Below, piece by piece: positions 1 through 8,641 of a stretch of DNA of 64,000 nt. The stretch is from an uncultured Fretibacterium sp. (lineage in GTDB: Bacteria > Synergistota > Synergistia > Synergistales > Aminobacteriaceae). Below the pieces are notes generated by a model, which searched no databases, was not told the DNA's origin, and worked only from the letters and a program-made list of their open reading frames with translations. Position 1 is the first letter of the stretch; each line of letters opens with the position of its first letter. The position numbers and the translations under genes are program-made. The DNA lies in the NCBI RefSeq assembly GCF_963548695.1, contig NZ_CAUUWA010000002.1:11557-75556 (forward strand), given 5' to 3'.

Positions 1-641
1 ATCAGCGTTCCGGAGGAAAGGGGATCGGACAATCCGAAGGAAATCCCGAGACGCCCGTACAGCTGGGCAATGCAGTCCACCATGCAGTCCGTAATGCTCC
101 GCAGCAGACGGTGAACCCGTTCCTTGTCCCGTACCATTCCTCTCAGAAGAGTCTCCGTCTCGATCAGGCCCGACGCGACGGTCAGGGGGGAGGCGACTCC
201 GGTCGATATCTCCCATCGGTCGCCGTAAAGATTCTGGAGCCGACGGAACGCCTCCATCAAGAGAGGAAAGCGCCCATCCCTGTCAATATCGATAGGGCGC
301 AGGCGCCAATCGTCCTTTCCCCAATCCGTACCCTCAAACGCCGGTTCGACGACGATGGGGATGTCGTTCTCGGGATAGCGCATCCGAGTCCCCAGCGCCT
401 CCACAATCGACCACATCCCAAGCCCCATCCCCATACTGTCGGCCCCGAACTCCAAGCCCAGGTTCCCCTCGACCGCAACCATCGCATCGACGGAGAACAT
501 GTAATCATGGACCGTAAAGCCATAAAGCGACGGCAGCGACTCTCCGCCCGCCAGAACGCAGGGGATGCGGTCCACGACCTCTCCGCGGCCATAAGCCGTC
601 AAACGCTCCCGCGAAGACATCTCATCGACGATCCGTTTCAA
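1..641 (-). CDS. UroD-fold (MtaA/CmuA/HemE-like) methyltransferase, partial at the window edge
   Basis: The minus-strand frame is open from 641 to the left edge (about 213 residues). It reads like the uroporphyrinogen decarboxylase/corrinoid methyltransferase fold: RIPCVLAGGESLPSLYG near the N-terminus, then LRPIDIDRDGRFPLLMEA and STGVASPLTVASGLIE. The complete gene at 27574-28686 shows the same order (VDRIPCCIDTGETLAP, RLRPVDVDRDGRLPIILKG, SGTVTGPFTVAAMVAG), so the two are paralogues. Family members move methyl groups between corrinoid or other carriers, or decarboxylate porphyrins; the substrate here is unknown. A TTG start at 641 has GGAGG about 5 nt upstream; ATG at 620 is the alternative. 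It is the last gene of the long minus-strand operon in this window. Confidence 0.75.
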   Translation of the reverse strand, partial: MKRIVDEMSSRERLTAYGRGEVVDRIPCVLAGGESLPSLYGFTVHDYMFSVDAMVAVEGNLGLEFGADSMGMGLGMWSIVEALGTRMRYPENDIPIVVEPAFEGTDWGKDDWRLRPIDIDRDGRFPLLMEAFRRLQNLYGDRWEISTGVASPLTVASGLIETETLLRGMVRDKERVHRLLRSITDCMVDCIAQLYGRLGISFGLSDPLSSGTL

Positions 642-765
642 AAAAACCTCCCAATCTCCTAATCGCCCAATCTCCTAACCGCCTATGCGCCTATGGATAT
701 GCCCGGGAACCACTTTTCCACCCGAGCTCCATCAGGAAACCCCATTACCCTCTAAACGACCCGTT

Positions 766-1749
766 TCAACGAATTCCCTGCTTCACCAGCGGCGCCAACT
801 CCTGGAGATTTTCCTTGGAGAGGAATCCGCCCCCCGTATCGACATTCAGCCCGCTGAACCCAAACCGAACCGTCTGCACAATCTGAAGGACTCCCCCATA
901 TCCGACCAGGTAGGGCTGGACGTCGCCGACAAGGTCCAGATACCCGCTCTTGACCGCGTCCAACGCCGTCTCGCTGAGACTGAATCCCGCAACATAAACG
1001 CTGTCCGCCTCGAACCCGGCACTCTTGAGGAAGTTTTCCATCTGCCCCGTCAACGCGCCGTGGTCCACGACAATCAGCTTGCAGTCGGGATGCGACGTCA
1101 GATACCCGGAGAGGACGGGCGCCCCCAGACTGATATCCTTGTTGATCTCGTCGGAGATTTCGACGTCATCGACCTCCATCCCCGCTTTACGCAGCTCCTC
1201 GATCGTGGCCCGGGTGCTGCGGCCACGATTCTCCATGCTGCTGAATCCCCAAACCATCGCGCGGCTTCCCTTCCCAAAGGAATTCCGCCTCAGGATCTCC
1301 CGGGCCATGTCGGCGCCCCTTGCCCAATCGTCGGGGCCGACGAAGCCAAAGCCGCGGCTCTTGTATTTCTCCCGAATCACCGGAAGGTCCGTGTCGATGG
1401 CCGTGACGGCCATTCCCTCCGCAAACGCCTCGTCGATCAGGGGAGCATAGGCATCGTCTCCCGGATGTCCCATGACGACAAGCCCACTTGGACGATTCGC
1501 AAGGCCGTTTTTGAAATTTTGAAGCATTTTCTCCGGCTGCCAGTCGGAGTAGACCAGCTTCAGCTCCACTCCAAGATCGATGGCCGCCTGCTGCGCCCCT
1601 TTGACGACGGTCTCGGTGTAGGACTCCCCGGGCGACCCGCCGGCATCGAACCAGATGCGAAGCCCTTTTCCGGACGGCGCCCGATCCTCGGCAAAGGCCA
1701 TGGAAAGGCCGAACACAACCAGCATACAAGCGAACAAAATCTTCTTCAT
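766..1749 (-). CDS. Periplasmic sugar-type ABC substrate-binding protein (Peripla_BP_4/RbsB-like)
   Basis: Predicted 327-residue exported protein. The signal peptide runs from MKKILFACMLVV to about FAEDRAPS. The mature part has the two-lobed type I binding-protein pattern: an N-lobe with GGSPGESYTETVVKGAQQAA and VMGHPGDDAYAPLIDEA, then a C-lobe with CKLIVVDHGALTG and YVAGFSLSETALDAVKSG. No permease or ATPase of the sugar type adjoins it, so it may serve a distant transporter or act as a sensor. A GTG 12 nt upstream overlaps the AAAGGAG ribosome site, so the ATG at 1749 is preferred. It sits between the PPC-domain gene and the UroD-like gene, all in one direction. Confidence 0.75.
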   Translation of the reverse strand: MKKILFACMLVVFGLSMAFAEDRAPSGKGLRIWFDAGGSPGESYTETVVKGAQQAAIDLGVELKLVYSDWQPEKMLQNFKNGLANRPSGLVVMGHPGDDAYAPLIDEAFAEGMAVTAIDTDLPVIREKYKSRGFGFVGPDDWARGADMAREILRRNSFGKGSRAMVWGFSSMENRGRSTRATIEELRKAGMEVDDVEISDEINKDISLGAPVLSGYLTSHPDCKLIVVDHGALTGQMENFLKSAGFEADSVYVAGFSLSETALDAVKSGYLDLVGDVQPYLVGYGGVLQIVQTVRFGFSGLNVDTGGGFLSKENLQELAPLVKQGIR

Positions 1750-1916
1750 TTTCGGACACACTCCTTTGATCCCTTTCTCTTTAATCCCAACAACATGTCC
1801 CTTGGCGATAGTAAAGAACGACGGGCAATTTCACTTGCACGAACCCTCCGGCATCTCGTGGCATTCGTATCAACCGCCGTTATGGATACTGCCGTCCGTA
1901 CATTCCATGTCCAGAA

Positions 1917-2441
1917 CTACTTCGCGGTCTCCCTGGGATAGACGACCAACTCGTTGTAGGTGGAGACCGGGCATTTCTCGCGCTTGTAGACGACGTCGGT
2001 GAGTTCCATGATGACGATCTCCATCGTGGTCCGCGTGATGCTCCCGCTCTTCATCATGTGGCCGCCCCACATTCTTCCGTCCTCATCGGCAATGGAGAGG
2101 TGCAGGTGCCGCCCACCGGGCTCGAGCGTTCCGCTCAGACAAATCGTCTCAAAGTCCCCCTTCAGCAGGGTCCCCTCTTTGCGGTTGGCAAATCGAAGGT
2201 GCGCCTCGGAGAGGCTCCCCACCGACGACACGATCGCGGCGGCCTCGATGCCCTTCTTCTCGACGAAGGCCAGCAGCTCCTGGACCACGTCCGTGCCCGG
2301 CAGCAGACGAATGGTGTAGAAGCGGGCGTTGGAGGCGACGGCATCCGAAATATCGGCCTTCACCGCCACGTCGGGGCTGTCCGCGAAACAGGCCCCCGCC
2401 ATCATCAGGCACAGCACGAAACCGAACAGAAATTTTTTCAT
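1917..2441 (-). CDS. Exported PPC-domain (DUF296) protein
   Basis: The protein has 174 residues with a clear signal peptide (MKKFLFGFVLCLMMAGACFA). The rest is a PPC/DUF296 domain: FYTIRLLPGTDVVQELLAFVEKKG, IVSSVGSLSEAHLRFANR, then GRHLHLSIADEDGRMWGGHM with the conserved His-rich strand. Free-standing bacterial PPC proteins form trimers and are usually cytoplasmic or DNA-associated, so a secreted copy is less usual. Its function is unknown. It lies about 50 nt downstream of the rhodanese gene in the same operon. Confidence 0.75.
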   Translation of the reverse strand: MKKFLFGFVLCLMMAGACFADSPDVAVKADISDAVASNARFYTIRLLPGTDVVQELLAFVEKKGIEAAAIVSSVGSLSEAHLRFANRKEGTLLKGDFETICLSGTLEPGGRHLHLSIADEDGRMWGGHMMKSGSITRTTMEIVIMELTDVVYKREKCPVSTYNELVVYPRETAK

Positions 2442-2492
2442 CTCACACGCCTTCCTTTCGTTCTTTAAACGCGAATTGGTATCATAATCCTT

Positions 2493-3635
2493 TTACTGCA
2501 CCGCCTTGTCGTTCGGAAGTTTCTCGACGGTGGTATACTCCACCCTGCCCGAGAGAGGGTCTCCCACCTGGACCGGAAGTTTGGGATACATCTGCCATTC
2601 GTTCCATCCTCCGTCGTACACGGACGCCCCAATCCCATTTTCGTACAGAATCAACCAGGGGATGGCCGCACCCCAACCCGTCCCGCAGTAGAACGACAGC
2701 TCGTTGTCCAACGTAAAACCGTGCCCCTCCCACATTTTCTCGGCCTCGGCCAACGTGATGAAGGTCCCGTCCTCATGGACGTAGTCGTCTATGGAGTAGG
2801 CGTCTTTTCCCAGTTTTCCCCACACGGCTCCCCTAGGTTCTCCCGCTTTGTTGATGTACTTGTATCCGCTGGTTTTGCCCTCAAACTCCTCTCTGCTCCT
2901 TATGCTCACAAGCCTGAAGTTGGGGTCCTCCGCAAGTTTCTTGGCTGCTTGCTCCAGGGTTAAATTGTATTCCGGATGCACAGGGACCTTGGCCCCAAAG
3001 CTCTGGACCGCCGTCGCCCTATTGGACTTGCTCTCGGTCCGGTATCCGCTGTTCTTCCACGCCCTTAAGCCTCCATCCATTATTTTGACGTTCTCCACCC
3101 CTGCCCACAGGCAGACCCACGCAGCCCTTGGGGCGGCGGCATCGAGAGAATAGAGGATAACGGTGCTGTCCTTCGTGATTCCCAGCCGCGTCAAGACATC
3201 CTCGATCTCCTGCGGCGTCCTGATGTTCCATATGGGCCCTTCCTCAATCCAGTCCGTGTTCATGTGGATGGCGCCCACAGGGTGTTCCCTCAGGTAATCC
3301 GGGCTCTCCGCCTCATCTCCCCAGGATACTTCAAGCATGACGTAATTCTTCGACTCCGGCTGTTTTCCGTCCAGAACGCTTTTGACCCACTGTGGTGTAA
3401 CAAACACCTTGTTTTTAGGGACGGCGGGAACCCTGACCTCGGCCTCGGGATCCTGCCTGTTCACGGGACAGGCACTTACCGTTTCTTTTTCCGCTTTGTC
3501 CGCCGCCGTAGCCTGCGGCATATTATCCCCCGACGCGCCGTCCTTTACGGCATCGGCCGCGAAACTCCTTCCATCCTGCAAGGTCCCCAAAAGCACGAGG
3601 ACTAGAAACATACCCATCGCTGCCATTCTGTTCAT
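2493..3635 (-). CDS. Exported tandem-rhodanese sulfurtransferase
   Basis: About 380 residues from the ATG at 3635 (an upstream in-frame ATG lacks a good ribosome site). A signal peptide (MNRMAAMGMFLVLVLLG) is followed by two rhodanese domains. The first (about 80-190) has VILYSLDAAAPRAAW where the active-site loop should be, so it lacks the catalytic Cys. The second (about 210-350) has FYCGTGWGAA with the persulfide-forming Cys near residue 317. This inactive-plus-active arrangement is typical of thiosulfate or mercaptopyruvate sulfurtransferases. It starts about 35 nt after the double-cubane reductase gene. A periplasmic sulfur-transfer job in the pathway of this operon is likely but inferred. 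Confidence 0.85.
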   Translation of the reverse strand: MNRMAAMGMFLVLVLLGTLQDGRSFAADAVKDGASGDNMPQATAADKAEKETVSACPVNRQDPEAEVRVPAVPKNKVFVTPQWVKSVLDGKQPESKNYVMLEVSWGDEAESPDYLREHPVGAIHMNTDWIEEGPIWNIRTPQEIEDVLTRLGITKDSTVILYSLDAAAPRAAWVCLWAGVENVKIMDGGLRAWKNSGYRTESKSNRATAVQSFGAKVPVHPEYNLTLEQAAKKLAEDPNFRLVSIRSREEFEGKTSGYKYINKAGEPRGAVWGKLGKDAYSIDDYVHEDGTFITLAEAEKMWEGHGFTLDNELSFYCGTGWGAAIPWLILYENGIGASVYDGGWNEWQMYPKLPVQVGDPLSGRVEYTTVEKLPNDKAVQ

Positions 3636-3669
3636 GGTAAAATTTCCTTTCTTCCTCACCCGGCGCACC

Positions 3670-4809
3670 TCACGACATCATCTCGATGAAGGCGCCCAGG
3701 CGGGTCTCGATCTGCCCCCGGTCCGACTGGGAGAAATCGGTATCGACGCGAAGGTAGGGAAGCCCCAGCTCCTCGTAGATCGTGTTTTTCGTGTGCCAGG
3801 CCTCCACGGCGAAGGTGTGGCAGCCCTGCAGAACCACCTCCACGACCCCGTCGACCCTGTAGTCCGAGACCAGGTGCTTCAGGTCGTCGAAGCGTCCTTT
3901 GTTGGGCGTCATGACGGAGCAGTTGATCTTCAGGTACCGTTCGGCCAGGGCCTCGTAGGGGTCCTTGTTCTCGTCGACCATGAACCGAAGCGTCCTGGGC
4001 CCGGCGCAATGGTCGGAGCACACGTAATCGGCCCCCATGTCCTCCATCCTGCGGATCAGCTTCTCGCGCAGCCCCGTGTTGGGACAGCCCGTAAGAAGAA
4101 CCCTCGGGCGGCTTCGGGACGTTTCGCGGACGCGATTCCGGAACTCCCTCGCCTTTTCCTCGAGCTTCTCGATCAAGCTGTCGTCCGTGAAGTGGAAGTC
4201 GGCGGACTCGGAGACCGTCGTCAGCTCGTATCCCGAGACGGGGGACGGCTTGGCCTTGGTGACCTCGTAAAGCTCTATGAGCGCTTTCCTCACGCGATTT
4301 CGGTAGACGATGGCGTTGTGGAGCTTGTCCTCGGTGATCTCGACGCCGAAGAGGTCCTCCAGGAACTTTGCGGCCAGGCGAACCTCCTCCTTCCAGGACT
4401 CCAGAGCAAGGGCGTGATCCCTGCCCTGGGGCAGCTTCATGACGTGGACCGGCTTGATCTCGCCCAGAAGCTCGTACATCTTCTTCTTGCCGTCGCAGGT
4501 CGTCTCGGCAAGCACCCCGTCGGAGAAGTAGAAGAACGGGCACTGGTCGGTCATGGCCAGCCCGTAGCTGGACTTGATCAAGGGGCACAGGGTCTTGGGC
4601 AGCCTCGTCTCGGCCTCCAGGATTCCCTGTTCGCTGTTGCCGCAGAGCCCTACGGGAATGGCCCCCGCAGCGTGGATCAGCTCGGTCGGGGTATAGGAAC
4701 AGAAGGTTCCCACGACCTTCTTACCCCTCTTCTTTACCTCGTAAAGCGCCAGAAAGGCGTTTCTCCTTTTTTCATCGTAAGTCTCGAAGTTCTTCGGCAG
4801 TGAAAGCAT
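3670..4809 (-). CDS. Double-cubane-cluster anaerobic reductase (YjiM/HgdB family)
   Basis: 379 residues, cytoplasmic, 2-hydroxyacyl-CoA dehydratase D superfamily. Cysteines sit where the double-cubane [8Fe-9S] family has them: C37 (GTFCSYTP), C56 (GLCGNSE), C75 (TLCPLIK), C90 (DQCPFFYF) and C105 (ETTCDGKKK). C-terminal blocks are GCPNTGLRE, SDHCAGPR and QGCHTFAVEA. The family does low-potential, ATP-driven reductions with a separate ASKHA activase. No activase lies in this operon; the one at 62208-62963 could serve both. The ATG at 4809 has GGGGGAG upstream. A paralogue lies at 60022-61302. The physiological substrate is unknown. Confidence 0.88.
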   Translation of the reverse strand: MLSLPKNFETYDEKRRNAFLALYEVKKRGKKVVGTFCSYTPTELIHAAGAIPVGLCGNSEQGILEAETRLPKTLCPLIKSSYGLAMTDQCPFFYFSDGVLAETTCDGKKKMYELLGEIKPVHVMKLPQGRDHALALESWKEEVRLAAKFLEDLFGVEITEDKLHNAIVYRNRVRKALIELYEVTKAKPSPVSGYELTTVSESADFHFTDDSLIEKLEEKAREFRNRVRETSRSRPRVLLTGCPNTGLREKLIRRMEDMGADYVCSDHCAGPRTLRFMVDENKDPYEALAERYLKINCSVMTPNKGRFDDLKHLVSDYRVDGVVEVVLQGCHTFAVEAWHTKNTIYEELGLPYLRVDTDFSQSDRGQIETRLGAFIEMMS

Positions 4810-4960
4810 GGTTCTCCCCCCTCGAATGTGCCGGTGGTACCGCCCCCCCGTCTCCGGAAAACTCGGCGTCCTTCGTCCCGGAAAGCTCGGGCGCCGCACG
4901 TCAAATATCCGGATCGATCTCGTTCAGTTCAAAGACGGCGGTTGCGGCCAGCGCTGATAT

Positions 4961-5776
4961 TCACCTTCGTTCATCCCCCATTTCCAGACAATATTGACGA
5001 TAACGCATGCCCTTCTGGATATAACTCATGTTCATTTCGATAGCCATACCAAGTTCCATAGGTTCTTCAAGGGCTTCAAGAATTCGCTTTTTTTCTTCGT
5101 TGCACTCCACCAGATTTAACGTAATCAATACACCTTCCGTCAGCGGAGACATATACTGGATGGGAAAGCCCGCTCCCATTTCGCCCTCAGTGCATTGGGT
5201 GTTACGACGAGCACCTGCACACAACAATGACAGGTTGATGTCGTTGTTGGAAAAGGGTTTGGCAACGAGGTCACTACACATGGCTTGATTGCCGACGGTG
5301 GAAAGGTGGCGGGCCATACCAAATTTATTGGAATAGCCCTGCATGATGCGCATCATCTGACGAGCATTGCCAAGAATGATGACAATATCCGCTTTTCCCA
5401 TTTCTTCCAATGGAGCTACTTCTATGCCATATATTCTGTGCTCGATGTGCTGCATCCCCTCGTGCACCTGGCGGGCAAGAGCTCTACTGCTATACAATCC
5501 ACATTCGTAGAAAAAACGGCCTGAAGTCGTGACCTCAGGTTGATCGAACAATCCAAGGGACTCGGCACCTCCCTGGCAGGAGAAATTTTCTCCATGGATC
5601 TTGATTTTCTCACCATTGCTGGCCAAATGTACCATATTACAAAAGCTGCGTTTCCCCTGCATGGGTGCAAATGAACTTGCATCATATTCCTGTCGGTAAG
5701 CCAGAAAATGTACTCCAACAATTCTGCGTTCGAGACGTAATGCCTTCCTTAACTTAAACACATTTTCGTTTTCCAT
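4961..5776 (-). CDS. DUF169 protein, copy 1
   Basis: 271 residues from ATG 5776, with no signal peptide. It is very similar along its whole length to the protein at 20388-21215: shared MENENVFKLR, GVHFLAYRQEYD, GKRSFC.MVHLASNGEKIK, MMRIMQGYSNKFG and SDLVAKPFSNNDINLSL. This is the DUF169 family, of unknown function, often linked to Fe-S or corrinoid metabolism in anaerobes. Several Cys are conserved between the copies (for example KRSFC and NQAMCSDL). The coding DNA is AT-richer than its neighbours, which suggests it moved together with the other copy's type of locus. It begins 17 nt after the SaoX-like gene. Confidence 0.8.
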   Translation of the reverse strand: MENENVFKLRKALRLERRIVGVHFLAYRQEYDASSFAPMQGKRSFCNMVHLASNGEKIKIHGENFSCQGGAESLGLFDQPEVTTSGRFFYECGLYSSRALARQVHEGMQHIEHRIYGIEVAPLEEMGKADIVIILGNARQMMRIMQGYSNKFGMARHLSTVGNQAMCSDLVAKPFSNNDINLSLLCAGARRNTQCTEGEMGAGFPIQYMSPLTEGVLITLNLVECNEEKKRILEALEEPMELGMAIEMNMSYIQKGMRYRQYCLEMGDERR

Positions 5777-5792
5777 TTCCGTCTGTTCGTAT

Positions 5793-6944
5793 CTACTCGG
5801 CGATACCGTCAACTTCTACAGCCTTCGCTCTCCAATCCTTATAACTCATTCCGATGGGAAACACCGGATCCACCTTCTCCTGGATGAACCGGTCGAAGTC
5901 GATAGCGCCGGATGCCTCAATATATGAGAGGTCTATACAATCATCCAGGTTCATGGTGTTGATGTCATCCCGGACATGGTAGTGCCTCATCGTGTCGAGC
6001 TGATTCTGCATGTTCCGGCGGTCCAGCTTCCAGGTGATCGTTCGGCCCTCCTCGTCCAGCTTCTTGTAGAGCGTCATCAAGCCAACCTCCAGCGGGACGT
6101 TGTAGTTCTCAGCGAAGATGCGGGCCGCCCTGTAGGGATGCTGGTACATGTACTGCACGCACAACGTATGGGCCAGGAGCATCCTGCTGGCGAGCTTCGG
6201 ATGTTCTTTTGCAAAGTTACGATTCATGCAAACATTACAGCAGGTTCCGTGTCCATTCTTCCGCTCCGTGTTCTGGCGGACCATAATCCAGCCCGTCTTT
6301 TCATACTCGGCCATGGAACCCCAGGGGTCACAGGCGATAAACGCATCCAGCTTGCCGGCCACCATCGAGAAATAAGCGTCCGCGTCACTCATCGAAAAAT
6401 TCTCATATTTATCGATATCGTTCGGGATCCCCAACTGATCGGTCCATTCCATCCAGTTTATCGAATTAACGGGGTCTCCACCCGCAGCGATTTTCTTGCC
6501 AAGCAGATCCTCTGGATTTTTGATGTTGAAGTCACATACGAGATATATCGCCCCTCCCGTATGGTTTTCCGCGGCAATGAAAAGTGGTGTGTCAACCTGC
6601 ACGGCCCGCAGAGCCGTCGTCCAATTAGCGTAGGCCATGTCCATCCGGCCGGCGCTCATGGCCTCGGGGACCTTTCCGTTTCCGGTGATCTCCACCTTCA
6701 TCCCCAGGGCCTTGAAGATGCCGGAGTCCTTGCCGATACAGGCTGCCGTCATATGGTCGCAGTTGTAGTATCCCAGGTTGACCGTGTACCCGGCGTCCTC
6801 CTCGGAAAGGGGCTCCAAGTCGTATTGGGCGACCATCGCCGGCACCGGGTCGTCCTTCCCGGCAGAGGTGGACGCAAAACCACTCGCTCCGAGGACGCAG
6901 ACCAAAGTCAGGACAAGAGCACTAAAATAAACTCTTTTGCTCAA
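5793..6944 (-). CDS. saoX: SaoX-like ABC substrate-binding protein with Cys-Cys dyad, copy 1
   Basis: NMT1/TauA-type periplasmic binding protein of about 383 residues with a signal peptide (LSKRVYFSALVLTLVCVLGASG). Key features are YYNCDHMTAACIGKDSGIF, then VEITGNGKVPEAM, and the dyad GHGTCCNVCMN about two-thirds along. In the SaoX family this Cys-Cys site can be Cys-Sec; naming is from memory. It is a close paralogue of the protein at 9392-10594. Start choice: GGAGG is followed 8 nt later by TTG at 6944; a TTG 6 nt earlier is too close, and the upstream TTG at 6971 lies before the ribosome site. It follows the SaoA gene, suggesting that one transporter uses two binding proteins. Confidence 0.8.
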   Translation of the reverse strand: MSKRVYFSALVLTLVCVLGASGFASTSAGKDDPVPAMVAQYDLEPLSEEDAGYTVNLGYYNCDHMTAACIGKDSGIFKALGMKVEITGNGKVPEAMSAGRMDMAYANWTTALRAVQVDTPLFIAAENHTGGAIYLVCDFNIKNPEDLLGKKIAAGGDPVNSINWMEWTDQLGIPNDIDKYENFSMSDADAYFSMVAGKLDAFIACDPWGSMAEYEKTGWIMVRQNTERKNGHGTCCNVCMNRNFAKEHPKLASRMLLAHTLCVQYMYQHPYRAARIFAENYNVPLEVGLMTLYKKLDEEGRTITWKLDRRNMQNQLDTMRHYHVRDDINTMNLDDCIDLSYIEASGAIDFDRFIQEKVDPVFPIGMSYKDWRAKAVEVDGIAE

Positions 6945-7029
6945 TTTCAATGCCTCCGAAATAAATGCCAAACTATTAATCTACCGATTGTAGATGTTGG
7001 GGAAGCAGCCGATGGCGGCGCCCCCGAGC

Positions 7030-7809
7030 TCACTCCACGAACAGCTTCTCGGACTCGCGAAACGCCCTGCGCAACAGGTCCGTCAGGTCGCCGACGTAAT
7101 CCTTGAACCGCCTCGAAGAACGGTCGCGCGGACGGGGCATGTCGATCGCGACGTCGGCCAGAAGACGGCACCCTCCGGCCCCCATGACGAGCACCCTGTC
7201 GCTGAGGAAGACGGACTCGCCGACGTCGTGCGTGACCATCACAACGGTGGCCGCGACCTGGCGCACGAGGAGGTCCAGCTCGTTCTGCATGATCTCGCGC
7301 ATCTGGAAGTCGATGGCCCCGAGCGGCTCGTCCAGCAAAAGCACCTTCGGCCTGCCGGCCAGGGCGCGCACGACAGCGACGCGCTGCTGCATGCCGCCGG
7401 AGAGCTGGATGGGATACTTCCCCTCGTGCCCCTTGAGGTGGGCCAGCTCGAGCAGCTCATTCAGCCGCGTCTCCTGTTTTTCCCGGGACTCCCCGGCTAT
7501 CCTCAACGAGTAGAGGATGTTCGACCGAACGGTCATCCACGGAAAGAGCGCGTAGTTCTGGAAGACGTAGCCGCGCTCCACGCCCGGCCCCTCGATGGGG
7601 CGCCCCTCCAGAGCGACCTTCCCCTCCGTGCAGGTCTGGAACCCGGCCAGGATAGTCAGCAGGGTCGTCTTGCCACACCCCGAAGGGCCCAGCAGCGAGA
7701 CGAACTGCCCCTTGCTCACCTCGAACGAGAGGTCGTCGATAACGGACCGCACGAGCCCCTCCCGGTCCGCGAAGGACTTTTTGACGTGGTCAACGGTCAG
7801 CAGCGCCAT
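7030..7809 (-). CDS. saoA: ABC transporter ATP-binding protein, SaoA/TauB-like
   Basis: 259 residues with every ABC ATPase motif: Walker A GPSGCGKTT (about 43-51), Q-loop FQNYALFPW, signature LSGGMQQR, Walker B VLLLDEP, and switch His in VTHDVGE. It is the sulfonate/nitrate/taurine importer type. The gene overlaps the end of the permease gene by 20 nt, so the two are co-translated. It powers import of the unknown ligand captured by SaoX/SaoB. Confidence 0.88.
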   Translation of the reverse strand: MALLTVDHVKKSFADREGLVRSVIDDLSFEVSKGQFVSLLGPSGCGKTTLLTILAGFQTCTEGKVALEGRPIEGPGVERGYVFQNYALFPWMTVRSNILYSLRIAGESREKQETRLNELLELAHLKGHEGKYPIQLSGGMQQRVAVVRALAGRPKVLLLDEPLGAIDFQMREIMQNELDLLVRQVAATVVMVTHDVGESVFLSDRVLVMGAGGCRLLADVAIDMPRPRDRSSRRFKDYVGDLTDLLRRAFRESEKLFVE

Positions 7810-8641
7810 CTTTGTATCTCCATCCGGTCAGGCTGTGTTCGAGCAGGACGATGCTCTTGTCCATGGCGAACCCCACCAGGGCCGACATGATCATCAGGGC
7901 GTACAACAGGGGCGTGTTCATGCGCACCTGCGCCTCGACCATGATGTAGCCGAACCCCTTGCTGGTGGCGATGAACTCGGCGCAGATGACCGACATCCAC
8001 GCGCCGCCGAGGGCCAGTCGGCACCCCGTCAGGAAGCTGGGAAGCGCACCAGGGACAACGACATCCCTCAGGACCTGCCACGTGCCGGCCCCCATGCATC
8101 GCGCTGCGTTCTTATAGTTGGGGTCGATGTTCATGACCCCGGAGATCGTGTTGATCAGGATGGGAAACACGGCGCTCATGGCGATCATGAAGATGGTCGG
8201 CCCGTCCCCGAGCCCGAACCAGATGATGGAAAGCGGAACCCAGGCCATGATGGGGACCTGCCGTATCGAGTTCACGTAGGGGGACAGGGCGACGAGCGCG
8301 GTACGGGAGGAGCCCATGAGGAGCCCCAGCGGCAGCCCGATCGCAACCGCATAGACGCAGCCCGTGAAGACGCGCACGAGGGTGATGCCGAGGTTGGACA
8401 TCACCTTCTTGTCGAACCACCCGAGGAAAAAGGTCTTCATCGTGACGAGGAAGTCCGGAAGGATCAGGCTGCGATTGATCGCCCTGGCCAGGAAGTACCA
8501 GATCAGGCAGACGGCCAGCGTGCCGGCCAGCATGCAGACGAAGCCCTTCCTGCGCCCTATGACGGCGGCCAGGTTCAGCCCCCTTCTGCCGGAAAAGTTG
8601 ATGCCGGAAGCGTTAATAAGTGAACGTTCATTTTGTGCCAT
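7790..8641 (-). CDS. saoP: ABC transporter permease, SaoP/TauC-like
   Basis: About 283 residues from ATG 8641, inner membrane, with about six predicted membrane segments. It has the binding-protein-dependent permease pattern: LVRVFTGCVYAVAIGLPLGLLMG, then NSIRQVPIMAWVPLSIIWFGLG, and the EAA-type loop NAARCMGAGTWQVLRDVVVPG. The start overlaps the end of saoB by about 67 nt, unusually long for such pairs; a later start would shorten this. It pairs with SaoA. Confidence 0.85.
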   Translation of the reverse strand: MAQNERSLINASGINFSGRRGLNLAAVIGRRKGFVCMLAGTLAVCLIWYFLARAINRSLILPDFLVTMKTFFLGWFDKKVMSNLGITLVRVFTGCVYAVAIGLPLGLLMGSSRTALVALSPYVNSIRQVPIMAWVPLSIIWFGLGDGPTIFMIAMSAVFPILINTISGVMNIDPNYKNAARCMGAGTWQVLRDVVVPGALPSFLTGCRLALGGAWMSVICAEFIATSKGFGYIMVEAQVRMNTPLLYALMIMSALVGFAMDKSIVLLEHSLTGWRYKDGAADR

